Source of the DNA: CAYQOX01 sp964419335
GTDB lineage: Bacteria; Hinthialibacterota; Hinthialibacteria; Hinthialibacterales; Hinthialibacteraceae
Assembly (NCBI GenBank): GCA_964419335.1
Contig: CAYQOX010000022.1
Span: 1-64,000 of the forward strand
DNA: 64,000 bases
Direction of reading: 5' to 3'
Positions within the stretch are counted from its first letter, which is position 1, and every line of letters begins with the position of its first letter. The notes below the pieces were generated by a model. It saw only the letters and a program-made list of their open reading frames with translations, searched no databases and was not told where the DNA came from. A program made the position numbers and the translations under genes. Below, in pieces: positions 52,226 through 61,359 of this stretch.

Positions 52226-54639
52226 TGAGTCAAGTGATGCAAGAGAAAACGGATGATGTTCAGATTCCTGAATGGCTGCCCGTTGTTCCTTTGAATAATG
52301 CCTTATTATTTCCCGGTGCTGCGGCGCCATTAGCGGTAACCAGTGAGGATGCGATTAATGCTATTGAATTGGCCGCAAAGAGCAACCGACTGTTTGCGGC
52401 GGTGGCTATAAAAAAAGAACCTAAAAAATCTTCTCGTTCTTTTCAACATTTATATGAAGTAGGAACCGTGGCTCAAATTTTACGGATGATGCGCGGGGCA
52501 GAAGAAATGACCCAGGTGGTCGTGCGTGGTGTGGTTAAAGTACGATTACTTTCCATTCGCCAACGTGAGGGATTGCCTTGGGCCAAGGTGGAAGTGATCG
52601 AAGAAGAGAAAGAATCTTCTAAGCAAATTGAAGCGGTGATGCATCAGGTAGCCGAGACGGCAGAAATGTTGATTCAAAGAGCCCCTATGATACCGGATGA
52701 ATTGCAGGGGTTGCCCTCTTCTTTACAAAATCCTCACCGGCTTTGTTATATGGTTCTTGGATTGACTCGAACCGATGTGCATCGAATGCAAGAAATTTAT
52801 GAAGCCCCTTCTGCTGAACAAAAATTAAAAATGACATTAAAAGAGGTGGTGCGGGAATTAGAAATCATTAATTTGGGTGGAAAAATCCAAGAAGAGATTC
52901 AATCCAAGATCAGTAAAACGGAGCGCGAATATTACTTACGGGAGCAGCTTCAAGCGATTAAAAAGGAGCTAGGCGAGACTGAAGATGAAAAGGTTGAAAT
53001 TGATGAACTACGCCAAACCATTCGTGAAAAAGACTTGCCCAAATCAGTAAAAGAAAAAGCGGAAAAGGAAATTACTCGTCTTGATCGTATGAATCCTAAT
53101 TCACCCGAGTACCCCATGGCTCGTAATTACATCGAATGGCTTACGGAATTTCCTTGGAAAGAAGCGACGCAGGATAAATTAGATATTAGACAATCTGAAA
53201 AAATATTAAATGATGATCATTATGATCTAAAACAAATTAAGGACCGTATTTTAGAATATCTTGCTGTTCGAAAGATGAATCCTGAGATTAAAGGGCCGAT
53301 TCTCTGTTTTGTTGGACCTCCCGGTGTGGGAAAGACTTCTTTAGGACAATCCATTGCGAAAGCGTTGGGAAGAAATTTTGTTCGTTTATCCCTTGGAGGA
53401 GTGCGTGATGAGGCCGAGATTCGAGGGCATCGACGTACGTATATTGGGGCTCTGCCGGGTACGATTGTTCAGCATATACGCCGTGCGGGGACTATCAATC
53501 CTGTTTTTATGTTGGACGAGATAGATAAAGTGGGTGCTGATGTTCGCGGAGATCCTTCTTCGGCGTTGTTGGAAGTATTAGATCCCGAACAAAACCATAC
53601 TTTCCGCGATCATTATATGGAGTTAGATATCGATCTATCGCAAGTTGTATTTATAGCAACGGCGAACACTCCCGACCGGATTCAGCCAGCGCTGCGGGAT
53701 CGGATGGAGGAACTTCGCCTTGCGGGGTATACGACCCAGGAAAAAGAGGAAATCGCCAAACGTTATCTGGTTCCTCGAGCGGTGCAAGATAATGGATTGA
53801 ATAAGACCGATGTCTCTTTTGGTAAAGGAGCGCTTCCATTTTTGATTCATGGGTATACGCGAGAAGCAGGGGTTCGGAATCTCGAGCGTGAAATCCATTC
53901 CATCTGCCGAAAGATCGCAGTACAAAAAGTAAAGAATAAGTGGAAAAAACACACGATTACGATCGATCGTATTCGTGATTATCTTGGCAGTGAACGGTAT
54001 TTTGAGGAGGTGAAACGTCGTACCACGCGTCCGGGTGTGGCTACTGGGTTGGCTTGGACGGCGGTCGGAGGCGAGATTCTTTTTGTGGAAGCCCTTCCCA
54101 CTCCTGGAGGAAAGGGGATTTTGCTGACAGGAAAACTTGGTGAGGTTATGAAAGAATCGGCTCGTGCGGCGGTTTCGTTGATTCGCTCTCGGACCGATAA
54201 GTTAGGGATCAATAAGGAATTTTTTACTGAGCATGAGCTTCACTTACACGTCCCTGCTGGCGCAGTACCTAAGGATGGACCCTCGGCAGGGATTACCATT
54301 GCCGTTGCTGTCGCATCCGCAGCCATGAATGTTCCCATTCGTAATGACTTGGCGATGACGGGAGAAATTACGTTATCGGGTCTCATTTTGCCTGTAGGTG
54401 GGATCAAAGAAAAAATTCTTGCCGCGCATCGGGCTGGGATTGAGTATGTCATTTTGCCTGCACGGAACGAAAAAGATTTAGATGAGGTGGATTCATCAAT
54501 CGTTAGGGATTTAAATTATACTTTTGTAGATAACATTGATCAGGTTTTGGAAGAGTGTTTAATGGATTCAAAACCGAAAGTCAAAAGAGCTTCTGCCAAA
54601 AGAAAAAAGACGAAAGCAAAGACGAAAGCAAAAAATTAA
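52225..54639 (+). CDS. lon: ATP-dependent protease Lon
   Basis: 804 residues. The N-terminal LON substrate domain (about 18-212), AAA domain with Walker A GPPGVGKT (364-371), and C-terminal Ser-Lys protease with S687 (PKDGPSAG) and K730 (GGIKEKI) are all intact. The last 20 residues are an unusual Lys/Ala-rich tail (KRASAKRKKTKAKTKAKN) not typical of Lon and possibly DNA- or RNA-binding. Translationally coupled to hsp20. Confidence 0.97.
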   Translation: MSQVMQEKTDDVQIPEWLPVVPLNNALLFPGAAAPLAVTSEDAINAIELAAKSNRLFAAVAIKKEPKKSSRSFQHLYEVGTVAQILRMMRGAEEMTQVVVRGVVKVRLLSIRQREGLPWAKVEVIEEEKESSKQIEAVMHQVAETAEMLIQRAPMIPDELQGLPSSLQNPHRLCYMVLGLTRTDVHRMQEIYEAPSAEQKLKMTLKEVVRELEIINLGGKIQEEIQSKISKTEREYYLREQLQAIKKELGETEDEKVEIDELRQTIREKDLPKSVKEKAEKEITRLDRMNPNSPEYPMARNYIEWLTEFPWKEATQDKLDIRQSEKILNDDHYDLKQIKDRILEYLAVRKMNPEIKGPILCFVGPPGVGKTSLGQSIAKALGRNFVRLSLGGVRDEAEIRGHRRTYIGALPGTIVQHIRRAGTINPVFMLDEIDKVGADVRGDPSSALLEVLDPEQNHTFRDHYMELDIDLSQVVFIATANTPDRIQPALRDRMEELRLAGYTTQEKEEIAKRYLVPRAVQDNGLNKTDVSFGKGALPFLIHGYTREAGVRNLEREIHSICRKIAVQKVKNKWKKHTITIDRIRDYLGSERYFEEVKRRTTRPGVATGLAWTAVGGEILFVEALPTPGGKGILLTGKLGEVMKESARAAVSLIRSRTDKLGINKEFFTEHELHLHVPAGAVPKDGPSAGITIAVAVASAAMNVPIRNDLAMTGEITLSGLILPVGGIKEKILAAHRAGIEYVILPARNEKDLDEVDSSIVRDLNYTFVDNIDQVLEECLMDSKPKVKRASAKRKKTKAKTKAKN

Positions 54640-54750
54640 GAAACAGTCAGCTGATCATGCTATGATGAAGGTATTCAAGGTAGGTTGCATATTGATTGGC
54701 ATGTGTTTCTAGGGTTAGATTTTGTGAAGGGAGAGTAGGAGGTTACTTGA

Positions 54751-56277
54751 ATGAAAATAAGAACGAGGTTTAGTCTCATTGTTGTGTCATTGATGGCTTT
54801 AAGCGTGGCGATGCCTACGCATTCGCAAAAAGACGTTGAAAATCCCGCTAAGATTTTGGCGACCGCTTTTCGAAATGCGATTGAAGAAGTTCAGCCTGCC
54901 GTAGTGAGCATAAGCGCGGAAAAAGAAACCACCATTGAACAACCCAATGGGGAGGATATACCTGATTTGCCAGAAATATTTAAATATTTTTTCAAAGAAG
55001 ATATGCTCCCCGATCCTATGGAACAATTTAAGCGCACATGGCAAGGTTCGGGAGTGATTATTTCTCCTGAAGGTGAAATTGTGACGAACGTGCATGTGGT
55101 TAAGGAAGCAGAAATATTAAGTGTTACCCTCGATAATGATGAAACTTATACCGCTAAAGTGAAGGCGATTGATGAAGAAACTGATATTGCCTTGATTCAA
55201 CTTGAAGGGGAGGGGACTTTCCCCTATGCCACCTTGGGCGATTCGGAACAATTGCAAGTAGGAGACTGGGTATTGGCGATTGGTAATCCTTTTGGCTTGA
55301 GTCAATCTGTTAGTCAGGGGATTGTGAGTGCCAAAGGTCGGACGAGTACAGATGTTCCGATCGGTGGAAGTCGTTTCTCGATCAAGAATTATATCCAAAC
55401 CACAGCGGCCATTAACCCAGGAAATAGTGGTGGTCCGTTGATTAATTTGGAGGGTGAAATTGTTGGTATTAATAACGCGATTCAAACCTCGGGGGGGATC
55501 CCGGCTAATCTAGGGATTGGCTTTGCCATACCTTCCAGTTTGGCCAAAACGGTGATTGAAAGTTTGCAAGAATTCGGTCGTGTACGCCGGGGCTATATAG
55601 GGGTGGAGATGGAAAGCCTGCAAAATTCTGAGGCCGAAGATTGGTACAAACAAGAATATGGGGTTACCTATGGGGCTATTGTCAATAAGGTGCGACCTAA
55701 AACCCCTGCCGAGGAAGCGGGAATCAAAGAAGGCGACTTAATTATAGAATTTGATGGTAAAAAAATCCGGGATAGTGGAGCTTTGGTTCTTATGGTAACT
55801 CAGACCCCCGTTGGAACCCCTGTAAATCTTGTCGTTATGCGTGATGGAGAACGAAAGGTGATTGAACTTACACTGGCTGAACGTCCCGATCCCTCAGAAT
55901 TTTTGTCTCAATCTCCTCAACCTACTCCGATTTCCGATGAGGATTTGATCTCGCAACTTCTGGGAATGAAGATTGATACTTTGACCCCCGAATTGGCGGA
56001 AGAAAAAGGCTATGAGGATGAGTTAAAGGGTGTCATTGTAACTCAGGTTGCTCCAGGAGGTCCTGCAAGCGAGCGTGGGATTCAAGTGGATGATGTGATT
56101 GATGATGTTAATAATAAACCGGTGACGAATGAAGAAGAATTTGAAGAAGTGTTACAGAATATTTATGATCAATTACGAGAAAATGGCAGTCAAGGCCGAG
56201 TCATATTATTGAGAGTACATCGTGCCGGAAGTCGTGCGTATCCCCGATTTGTTGCTCCAAAAATCCAATTGGATTAG
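54751..56277 (+). CDS. htrA: HtrA/DegP-family periplasmic serine protease
   Basis: 508 residues. An N-terminal Sec signal (about 1-25) leads to a trypsin-like domain with H115 (VTNVHVV), D145 (ETDIALIQL) and S226 (NPGNSGGPL), then two PDZ domains (about 275-370 and 390-500). Degrades misfolded periplasmic proteins. AGGAGG lies before ATG. Follows lon by 111 bases and precedes tRNA-Glu, so it belongs to the hsp20-lon-htrA quality-control block. Confidence 0.95.
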   Translation: MKIRTRFSLIVVSLMALSVAMPTHSQKDVENPAKILATAFRNAIEEVQPAVVSISAEKETTIEQPNGEDIPDLPEIFKYFFKEDMLPDPMEQFKRTWQGSGVIISPEGEIVTNVHVVKEAEILSVTLDNDETYTAKVKAIDEETDIALIQLEGEGTFPYATLGDSEQLQVGDWVLAIGNPFGLSQSVSQGIVSAKGRTSTDVPIGGSRFSIKNYIQTTAAINPGNSGGPLINLEGEIVGINNAIQTSGGIPANLGIGFAIPSSLAKTVIESLQEFGRVRRGYIGVEMESLQNSEAEDWYKQEYGVTYGAIVNKVRPKTPAEEAGIKEGDLIIEFDGKKIRDSGALVLMVTQTPVGTPVNLVVMRDGERKVIELTLAERPDPSEFLSQSPQPTPISDEDLISQLLGMKIDTLTPELAEEKGYEDELKGVIVTQVAPGGPASERGIQVDDVIDDVNNKPVTNEEEFEEVLQNIYDQLRENGSQGRVILLRVHRAGSRAYPRFVAPKIQLD

Positions 56278-56292
56278 AACAAGATTTATTAC

Positions 56293-56321
56293 TTGACACT
56301 CTTAGGCAGCCCGATTACGAT
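56293..56321 (+). promoter_or_regulatory. Strong sigma-70 promoter of tRNA-Glu
   Basis: TTGACA (56293-56298), a 17-base spacer, TACGAT (56316-56321). Start of transcription is expected near 56328, four bases before the tRNA. Confidence 0.8.
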
Positions 56322-56331
56322 TAAAAAAAGT

Positions 56332-56403
56332 GGTCCTATCGTCTAGGGGTTAGGACGCCAGGCTCTCATCTTGGAAACCGGGGTTCGAATCCCCGTAGGA
56401 CCA
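56332..56403 (+). tRNA. tRNA-Glu (anticodon CTC)
   Basis: 72 bases. Acceptor arms GGTCCTA and TAGGACC pair fully, discriminator A, T-arm GGGGTTCGAATCCCC, anticodon stem CCAGG/CTTGG (one G-U) with loop CTCTCAT giving anticodon CTC, which reads GAG. The 3' CCA is not encoded (the genome reads ATTT). Confidence 0.95.
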
Positions 56404-56475
56404 TTTCTTCTTTCCCTCATTTTTTCCTTCCGATATGATGTGGCAAATCTTCCAGTAATTGAAAAAACAATTAAG

Positions 56476-56499
56476 CAATATTAATGTTGATTAATATTG
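56476..56499. promoter_or_regulatory. Palindrome upstream of the molybdenum oxidoreductase operon
   Basis: CAATATTAAT and ATTAATATTG are perfect 10-base arms around GTTG. About 185 bases before the 2Fe-2S subunit gene and overlapping a TTGTCA (-35 like). A candidate operator; the rest of 56404-56684 shows no gene. Confidence 0.4.
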
Positions 56500-56684
56500 T
56501 CAATTTGACTAAACTCAAAACGATAATCTTTGGATCCATGTAAATTTTGGATTATTATTAATGTGTCCTCATCTTCGTCAATCACACCCACTGTGTTATT
56601 ACATCGAGATTATGGAATACGTTTCATCGTGGAAAAATCGAAGCCAAAGATGATACAAATTAAATTGTAGGAAAGGAGAGACCC

Positions 56685-57320
56685 ATGTCTGAAGAGAATG
56701 TGGGGAAACAGAACAAACGACGAGCTTTTTCTCGCCGCTTATTCATGAAGGGAGTAAGCACCAGTGTCATCACCGCTTCTGCGGTGACTTCTGGAGTGGC
56801 GGTCGAAAAAGAAGCGCAAGCCGAAGAAGATGCGAATGTATTGGGTCCTGATCAGGTCCCGCTGAAGCTCAACATAAATGGAGAAACATACAATGTGAAA
56901 GCGGAACCGCGGGAAACATTGTTGGAAGTATTGCGAAATCGCTTGGATATAACAGGGCCGAAATTAATTTGTGATAGCGGCAATTGTGGTGGATGCACGG
57001 TGGATATCGATGGGAAGATCGTATACGCCTGTATGATGCTGGCAATGCAGGCGCAAGGAAAAAAGATAACCACGGTTGAAGGATTGGCTGAAGGTGAAAA
57101 CCTTCATCCAGTGCAGGAAGCCTTTGTTGAAGCGGATGCTTTGCAGTGTGGTTATTGTACTCCAGGATTTGTTATGTCGATGGCGGCGGTATATAAGGAG
57201 AATCCTGCGGCTTCGTTGGAGGAAGTCAAGGAAGGCATTTCAGGGAATCTATGCCGATGCGGGACATATACGCAAATCTTTGAAGCCGCGGAACTGGCTA
57301 AGAAGAAGATAGGAGGATAA
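56685..57320 (+). CDS. Tat-exported [2Fe-2S] subunit of a xanthine-oxidase-family enzyme (PaoA-like)
   Basis: 211 residues. SRRLFMKG at residues 16-23 is a Tat motif. The plant-type ferredoxin site is C96, C101, C104 and C116, and the second cluster uses C155, C158, C190 and C192, all present. Size and layout equal PaoA (YagT) of the periplasmic aldehyde oxidoreductase. GGAGAG precedes the ATG and AGGAGG for the next gene lies at its 3' end. Transfers electrons from the molybdenum subunit to FAD. The substrate is inferred only. Confidence 0.88.
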   Translation: MSEENVGKQNKRRAFSRRLFMKGVSTSVITASAVTSGVAVEKEAQAEEDANVLGPDQVPLKLNINGETYNVKAEPRETLLEVLRNRLDITGPKLICDSGNCGGCTVDIDGKIVYACMMLAMQAQGKKITTVEGLAEGENLHPVQEAFVEADALQCGYCTPGFVMSMAAVYKENPAASLEEVKEGISGNLCRCGTYTQIFEAAELAKKKIGG

Positions 57321-57324
57321 GACC

Positions 57325-59565
57325 ATGGCGAAAAAAATAACAGCCGAGATTGGTCATGAGGGCCTTACAAAAGAAGTTGAATATCAGGTTCCTGAAGATG
57401 AACCTGGGATGTGGGATAAAAATCATCACTTCGATATCGTTCGCGATGGAGAAGTGCTCAGGCTCGATGCGGTCGATAAAGTCACCGGGAAGGCAAAATA
57501 TTCATCCGATATCCGTCGTCCCGATATGCTTTATGCGGTTCTTGTTACTTGTCCCCATGCCCATGCCAAGATTAATAGTGTGGATACTTCTGCGGCGGAA
57601 AAGATGCCTGGTGTTAAGGCCGTGATGGTGGCGGATGGATTGAATACCGCTCGCTTTGCGGGATGGATTATTGGGGCGGTGGCCGCTGAGACAATTCAGC
57701 AAGCCCGCGATGCTGCACGGCAATTTGAAGTAGATTATAAAGTCTTGTCGTTTGTGGTGGATGGTGAGGAAGCCATGGACGATACTTCTCCTCGGGTTCA
57801 CAAGGGCGGGAATGTGGATAGTGGTCGTCCTCGTGAACGAGGTGATGTCGATCAGGGTTTTCAAGAAGCTGACGTGATTCATGAAGGAGAATACTCCACT
57901 CAGGTCACGCCTCATACTTGTTTGGAATCCCATGGCTGCGTGGCTGAATGGAAAGACGGAGAATTAACCGTTTGGCATTCTACGCAAGGGATTTTGAGTG
58001 TGCAGCGAGGGATGGCACGCGCTACGGATACGCCTGAAAACAAGACACGAGTTATTACCCAATATATGGGAGGTGGATTCGGCTCAAAGTTTGGTCCAGA
58101 AGAATTCGGTATTATGGCGGCCAAAATGACAAAAGAGACAGGGCGACCGGTATGGTTTATGGTTGATCGCTATGTTGATATTGTCATGTGCGGTAATAAA
58201 CCGGCCGCCAAGATGTATGTGAAACTCGGGGCCAAAAAAAATGGGACTCTCACTGCGGTTTATTTACAATCAAGCAATGTTGTAGGCCATACCGGCCGTG
58301 CTAGTGTCGCATCGCCTTTTATGTCCTATTATGATTGTCCCAATATTCGCATAGAGGAAAACAATGTGCGTATTAATGCCGGTTCCAGCCGCGCTTTTCG
58401 GGCACCGGGACATCCACAAGGTTCCTTTGGTATGGAAATGGCATTGGATGGTTTAGCGCAAAAACTTGATATGAACCCACTCGCCTTGCGTTTAAAAAAC
58501 GTCACGCCCTCGGCACTCGATGCACGGAAACACGAGTTTGAAGTCGGGGCAGAACGTTTCGGCTGGGATACGAAGTACAAGAAGCCTGGTAGCGAAAATG
58601 GACGTTTTCGTAGAGGCGTAGGTTGTGCGGTAACGTACTGGGGTTATTCTGGACGCCCGGGTGGAGCCGTGGTTCGTTGTACCTTATACCCGGATGGCAG
58701 CGCTGAAGTGGCTAATTGCACTCAGGATTTAGGCACTGGACATCGGACGATGATGGCTTCTGTTGCGGCAGAAACATTGGGTACAGATATCGATCAAATC
58801 AAAGTCTCCATCGGGGATACTCAGCTTGGTTTAGAAGGTCCCGCCAGTGGGGGAAGTACCACCACGCCCACGACCGCCCCGGCTGTGCGCAGTGCTTGTT
58901 ATAAAGCCAAACGCAAACTATTCGAAAAAGTCGCTCAGAAGTGGAAGACCGAGGTGGATGATATCGAGAGCGATCGGGGGATGGTTACTTGCAAGAGCGA
59001 TTCGAATAAAAAAATGACTTGGGAAAAAGCGGCTTCGATGATTCGCAATGGCACCCTAACGACTACGGGAGAGCATATTCAACGTCCCGAGATCGAAGGG
59101 ATGGATATTGGGACTCCACCCCGGGGGGCGCAATTTGCTGAGGTGGTTGTGGATACGGCCACCGGCCGCGTGAAGGTTGAGAAAATCGTGGCTGTGCAAG
59201 ATTCTGGGGTTATGATGGCTCCGAAGCAGGCGGAAAGCCAAATCTGCGGCGGGGTTATTCAAGGGGTAAGCTTCGCTTTGTTGGAAGATCGTGTTATGGA
59301 CAACATGCTGGGACGCCAAATCAACCCTAATCTTGAAGAGTACAAGGTGCTGGGTCCGCAAGAAATGCCAGAGATCGAGCCCATTATTGTTAATGTATAT
59401 GATCCTGTAAATAACGCGAGTGCGAAAGGATTGGGCGAGCCTCCCCATATCCCCACGGCGGCGGCGATTGGATGTGCGGTGGGGAATGCGATTGGGGTGC
59501 CTGTTAATGATCTTCCCATGACACCCGATAAAGTTTTGGCTGCCCTACAAGAGAAGGAGGGATAA
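57325..59565 (+). CDS. Molybdopterin (Moco) subunit of a xanthine-oxidase-family enzyme (PaoC-like)
   Basis: 746 residues, close to PaoC (732). Moco-binding motifs are QYMGGGFGSKFGPEEFG (about 245-261), GSSRAFRAPGHPQGSFGME (about 352-370) and a conserved AKGLGEPPHIPTAAAIG near the end whose Glu (about 705) is the likely base. Hydroxylates an aldehyde or N-heterocycle using water. It carries no signal and is presumably exported with the Tat-bearing small subunit. Four bases after PaoA. Confidence 0.88.
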   Translation: MAKKITAEIGHEGLTKEVEYQVPEDEPGMWDKNHHFDIVRDGEVLRLDAVDKVTGKAKYSSDIRRPDMLYAVLVTCPHAHAKINSVDTSAAEKMPGVKAVMVADGLNTARFAGWIIGAVAAETIQQARDAARQFEVDYKVLSFVVDGEEAMDDTSPRVHKGGNVDSGRPRERGDVDQGFQEADVIHEGEYSTQVTPHTCLESHGCVAEWKDGELTVWHSTQGILSVQRGMARATDTPENKTRVITQYMGGGFGSKFGPEEFGIMAAKMTKETGRPVWFMVDRYVDIVMCGNKPAAKMYVKLGAKKNGTLTAVYLQSSNVVGHTGRASVASPFMSYYDCPNIRIEENNVRINAGSSRAFRAPGHPQGSFGMEMALDGLAQKLDMNPLALRLKNVTPSALDARKHEFEVGAERFGWDTKYKKPGSENGRFRRGVGCAVTYWGYSGRPGGAVVRCTLYPDGSAEVANCTQDLGTGHRTMMASVAAETLGTDIDQIKVSIGDTQLGLEGPASGGSTTTPTTAPAVRSACYKAKRKLFEKVAQKWKTEVDDIESDRGMVTCKSDSNKKMTWEKAASMIRNGTLTTTGEHIQRPEIEGMDIGTPPRGAQFAEVVVDTATGRVKVEKIVAVQDSGVMMAPKQAESQICGGVIQGVSFALLEDRVMDNMLGRQINPNLEEYKVLGPQEMPEIEPIIVNVYDPVNNASAKGLGEPPHIPTAAAIGCAVGNAIGVPVNDLPMTPDKVLAALQEKEG

Positions 59566-59571
59566 TCAATC

Positions 59572-60546
59572 ATGAAGAAATTCCAATATATTAACGCTGC
59601 TTCTAGAAAGGATGTCATATCCAATCTTAAAGAGGATTACAATCAAGCCATGGTTCTTGCCGGGGGATTGGACGTCATTGGTGAATTAAAGAATCATTTA
59701 GTCGAGCCGGAAACCGTCATCAATTTGGGTGGATTAGATGATTTAAACTATATCAAAATGGATGGGGATGCTTTGCGGATTGGTGCCATGGCGACCATCG
59801 CTGATATTGCTGCGAATGGTACGATTCGTACTCACTTCACGGGTTTATCGGATGCTGCCTCGGTGGTCGGTTCACCTCAAATACGCAATGTGGGAACCAT
59901 GGGCGGGAATTTGTGCCAACGTCCCCGTTGTTGGTATTATCGTGAAGAGGAATATCCTTGTTTGAAGAAAGGCGGGCATGTTTGTTATTCGGTTTCTGGA
60001 CGAAACAAATATAACGCTATTCTCGGGGGAGGACCGAGTTATATTGTCCATCCATCCGATTGTGCACCGCCCTTGATTACTTTGGATGCAAATTTGCATC
60101 TTTTAGGTCCTGAGGGAGAACGAACGCTTCCGATTGAAGAATTTTTTATTCTTCCCAGCGAAGGGAATCTTACGCGCGAAAATGTATTGAAACCCAATGA
60201 AATCATTACGGAAGTGGAAATTCCTAAAACGAACATGAAAAGTCGGTATATTAAATTTCGTGAAAAAGAGAGTTATGATTGGGCGTTGTCGGCCGCGGCG
60301 GTGGCAATGGACTTGGATGGCGAACGTTGTAGAAAAGCCCGGATTGTCTTAGGCGGGGTGGCTCCAAAACCATGGCGGGTCAAGAATGCCGAAGCGATTC
60401 TCGAAGGTGAGAGTGTTACGGAGGAACTCGCGGGCAAAGCGGCCGAGGCCGCTTTGGAAGGTGCGCAGCCCCTGGAAGACAATGCTTTCAAGGTCCCTTT
60501 GACCCAAGCGATTGTCAAAGATGCCATTATGGACTTGGTGGCATAA
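59572..60546 (+). CDS. FAD/[4Fe-4S] subunit of a xanthine-oxidase-family enzyme (PaoB-like)
   Basis: 324 residues (PaoB is 318). FAD-binding segments are MVLAGGLDVIGELK (about 27-40) and GSPQIRNVGTMGGNL (about 100-114). Four cysteines at 115, 120, 130 and 138 in a CQRPRCWYYREEEYPC arrangement match the extra [4Fe-4S] cluster that PaoB has and most FAD subunits lack. GGAGGG precedes the ATG, six bases from paoC. The order here is small, Moco, FAD subunit, unlike E. coli (small, FAD, Moco). No XdhC/PaoD chaperone gene is seen in the window. Confidence 0.88.
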   Translation: MKKFQYINAASRKDVISNLKEDYNQAMVLAGGLDVIGELKNHLVEPETVINLGGLDDLNYIKMDGDALRIGAMATIADIAANGTIRTHFTGLSDAASVVGSPQIRNVGTMGGNLCQRPRCWYYREEEYPCLKKGGHVCYSVSGRNKYNAILGGGPSYIVHPSDCAPPLITLDANLHLLGPEGERTLPIEEFFILPSEGNLTRENVLKPNEIITEVEIPKTNMKSRYIKFREKESYDWALSAAAVAMDLDGERCRKARIVLGGVAPKPWRVKNAEAILEGESVTEELAGKAAEAALEGAQPLEDNAFKVPLTQAIVKDAIMDLVA

Positions 60547-60571
60547 TACACTTTTTTTTTGAGACTTCGAT

Positions 60572-60612
60572 AAAGTGAGGGTGACCTTTTTCGGCCACCC
60601 TCACTTTTTTAT
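60572..60612. terminator. Intrinsic terminator of the oxidoreductase operon
   Basis: AAAGTGAGGGTG pairs with CACCCTCACTTT (12 bp) and is followed by TTTT on the plus strand. It also lies 0-40 bases past the stop of the convergent minus-strand gene. Confidence 0.8.
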
Positions 60613-61344
60613 CTAGCGTAAGGTGATCAGAGGTGTGGTTTGAATTTCTCCCTCCGGTTGCTTTTCTGTTTCTGAGGAATTAATTAGTTTGACTCCTCTT
60701 ACAAGGGTGATGAGGTCCTGATTATCGTTGTTCGTAGAAAATTCCCAGCAGATCACATACCAATTGGGAACCTCTCCGTATTTGGTTTTATAGGGGTAAA
60801 TATGTGCTTTGTGGAGATCGTCTCCGAAACGTTCTACATTTTTGTTACGCTCATTTTGCGTATATACGGTTTCTCCTTTGGGGGAAAATTCGGGATTGAA
60901 ATTTGCACTTTGCACGTAAAACCCGAATGGTAGATTGCCGGGATCGAAACGGGTACGTCCTTTGGGAGAAGCGGGAAGTCCAGTGATGCGAGTTTGGTCT
61001 CCGGCTTCAGGGCCGCATTCAAATAACAATTGTAAAGTAGGTTTCGAGGTGAAGAGATACATGCCAGCACGAACTTTGGATATGTCATCTTCTTTGCCAA
61101 AGGAATATTTTGCGATGGCTAAATAATCGACGTACTTTTTGGTTTTCATGAATAAGCCTTGGGTTGGCCCTTCAACCAGGATTTCATCCTCAGGGGTGAG
61201 TTTCAAGCCGAGTTCTTCAAAAACTTCACTGAGTGAAGGCTCTTGCACATCGGTTGCATCCTGAATGGGTTGTGCTTCTTCTTGGCTGAAAGCAGGAAGA
61301 AAGCAGACTACGGATAATAAGAATAAAATGAGTGTGCGTTGCAT
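60613..61344 (-). CDS. Secreted protein of unknown function
   Basis: 243 residues with a Sec signal (about 1-20, LILFLLSVVCFLPAFSQEEA). No family recognised. The mature part begins acidic, then alternates beta-type segments (KYVDYLAIAKYSFG; RAGMYLFTSKPTLQLLFECG) and ends WYVICWEFSTNNDNQDLITLVRG with a short tail. Co-directional with the VanY-type peptidase gene (15 bases apart), so it may act in the periplasm in the same process. Confidence 0.55.
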   Translation of the reverse strand: MQRTLILFLLSVVCFLPAFSQEEAQPIQDATDVQEPSLSEVFEELGLKLTPEDEILVEGPTQGLFMKTKKYVDYLAIAKYSFGKEDDISKVRAGMYLFTSKPTLQLLFECGPEAGDQTRITGLPASPKGRTRFDPGNLPFGFYVQSANFNPEFSPKGETVYTQNERNKNVERFGDDLHKAHIYPYKTKYGEVPNWYVICWEFSTNNDNQDLITLVRGVKLINSSETEKQPEGEIQTTPLITLR

Positions 61345-61359
61345 AAGAATTTCTCCTCT

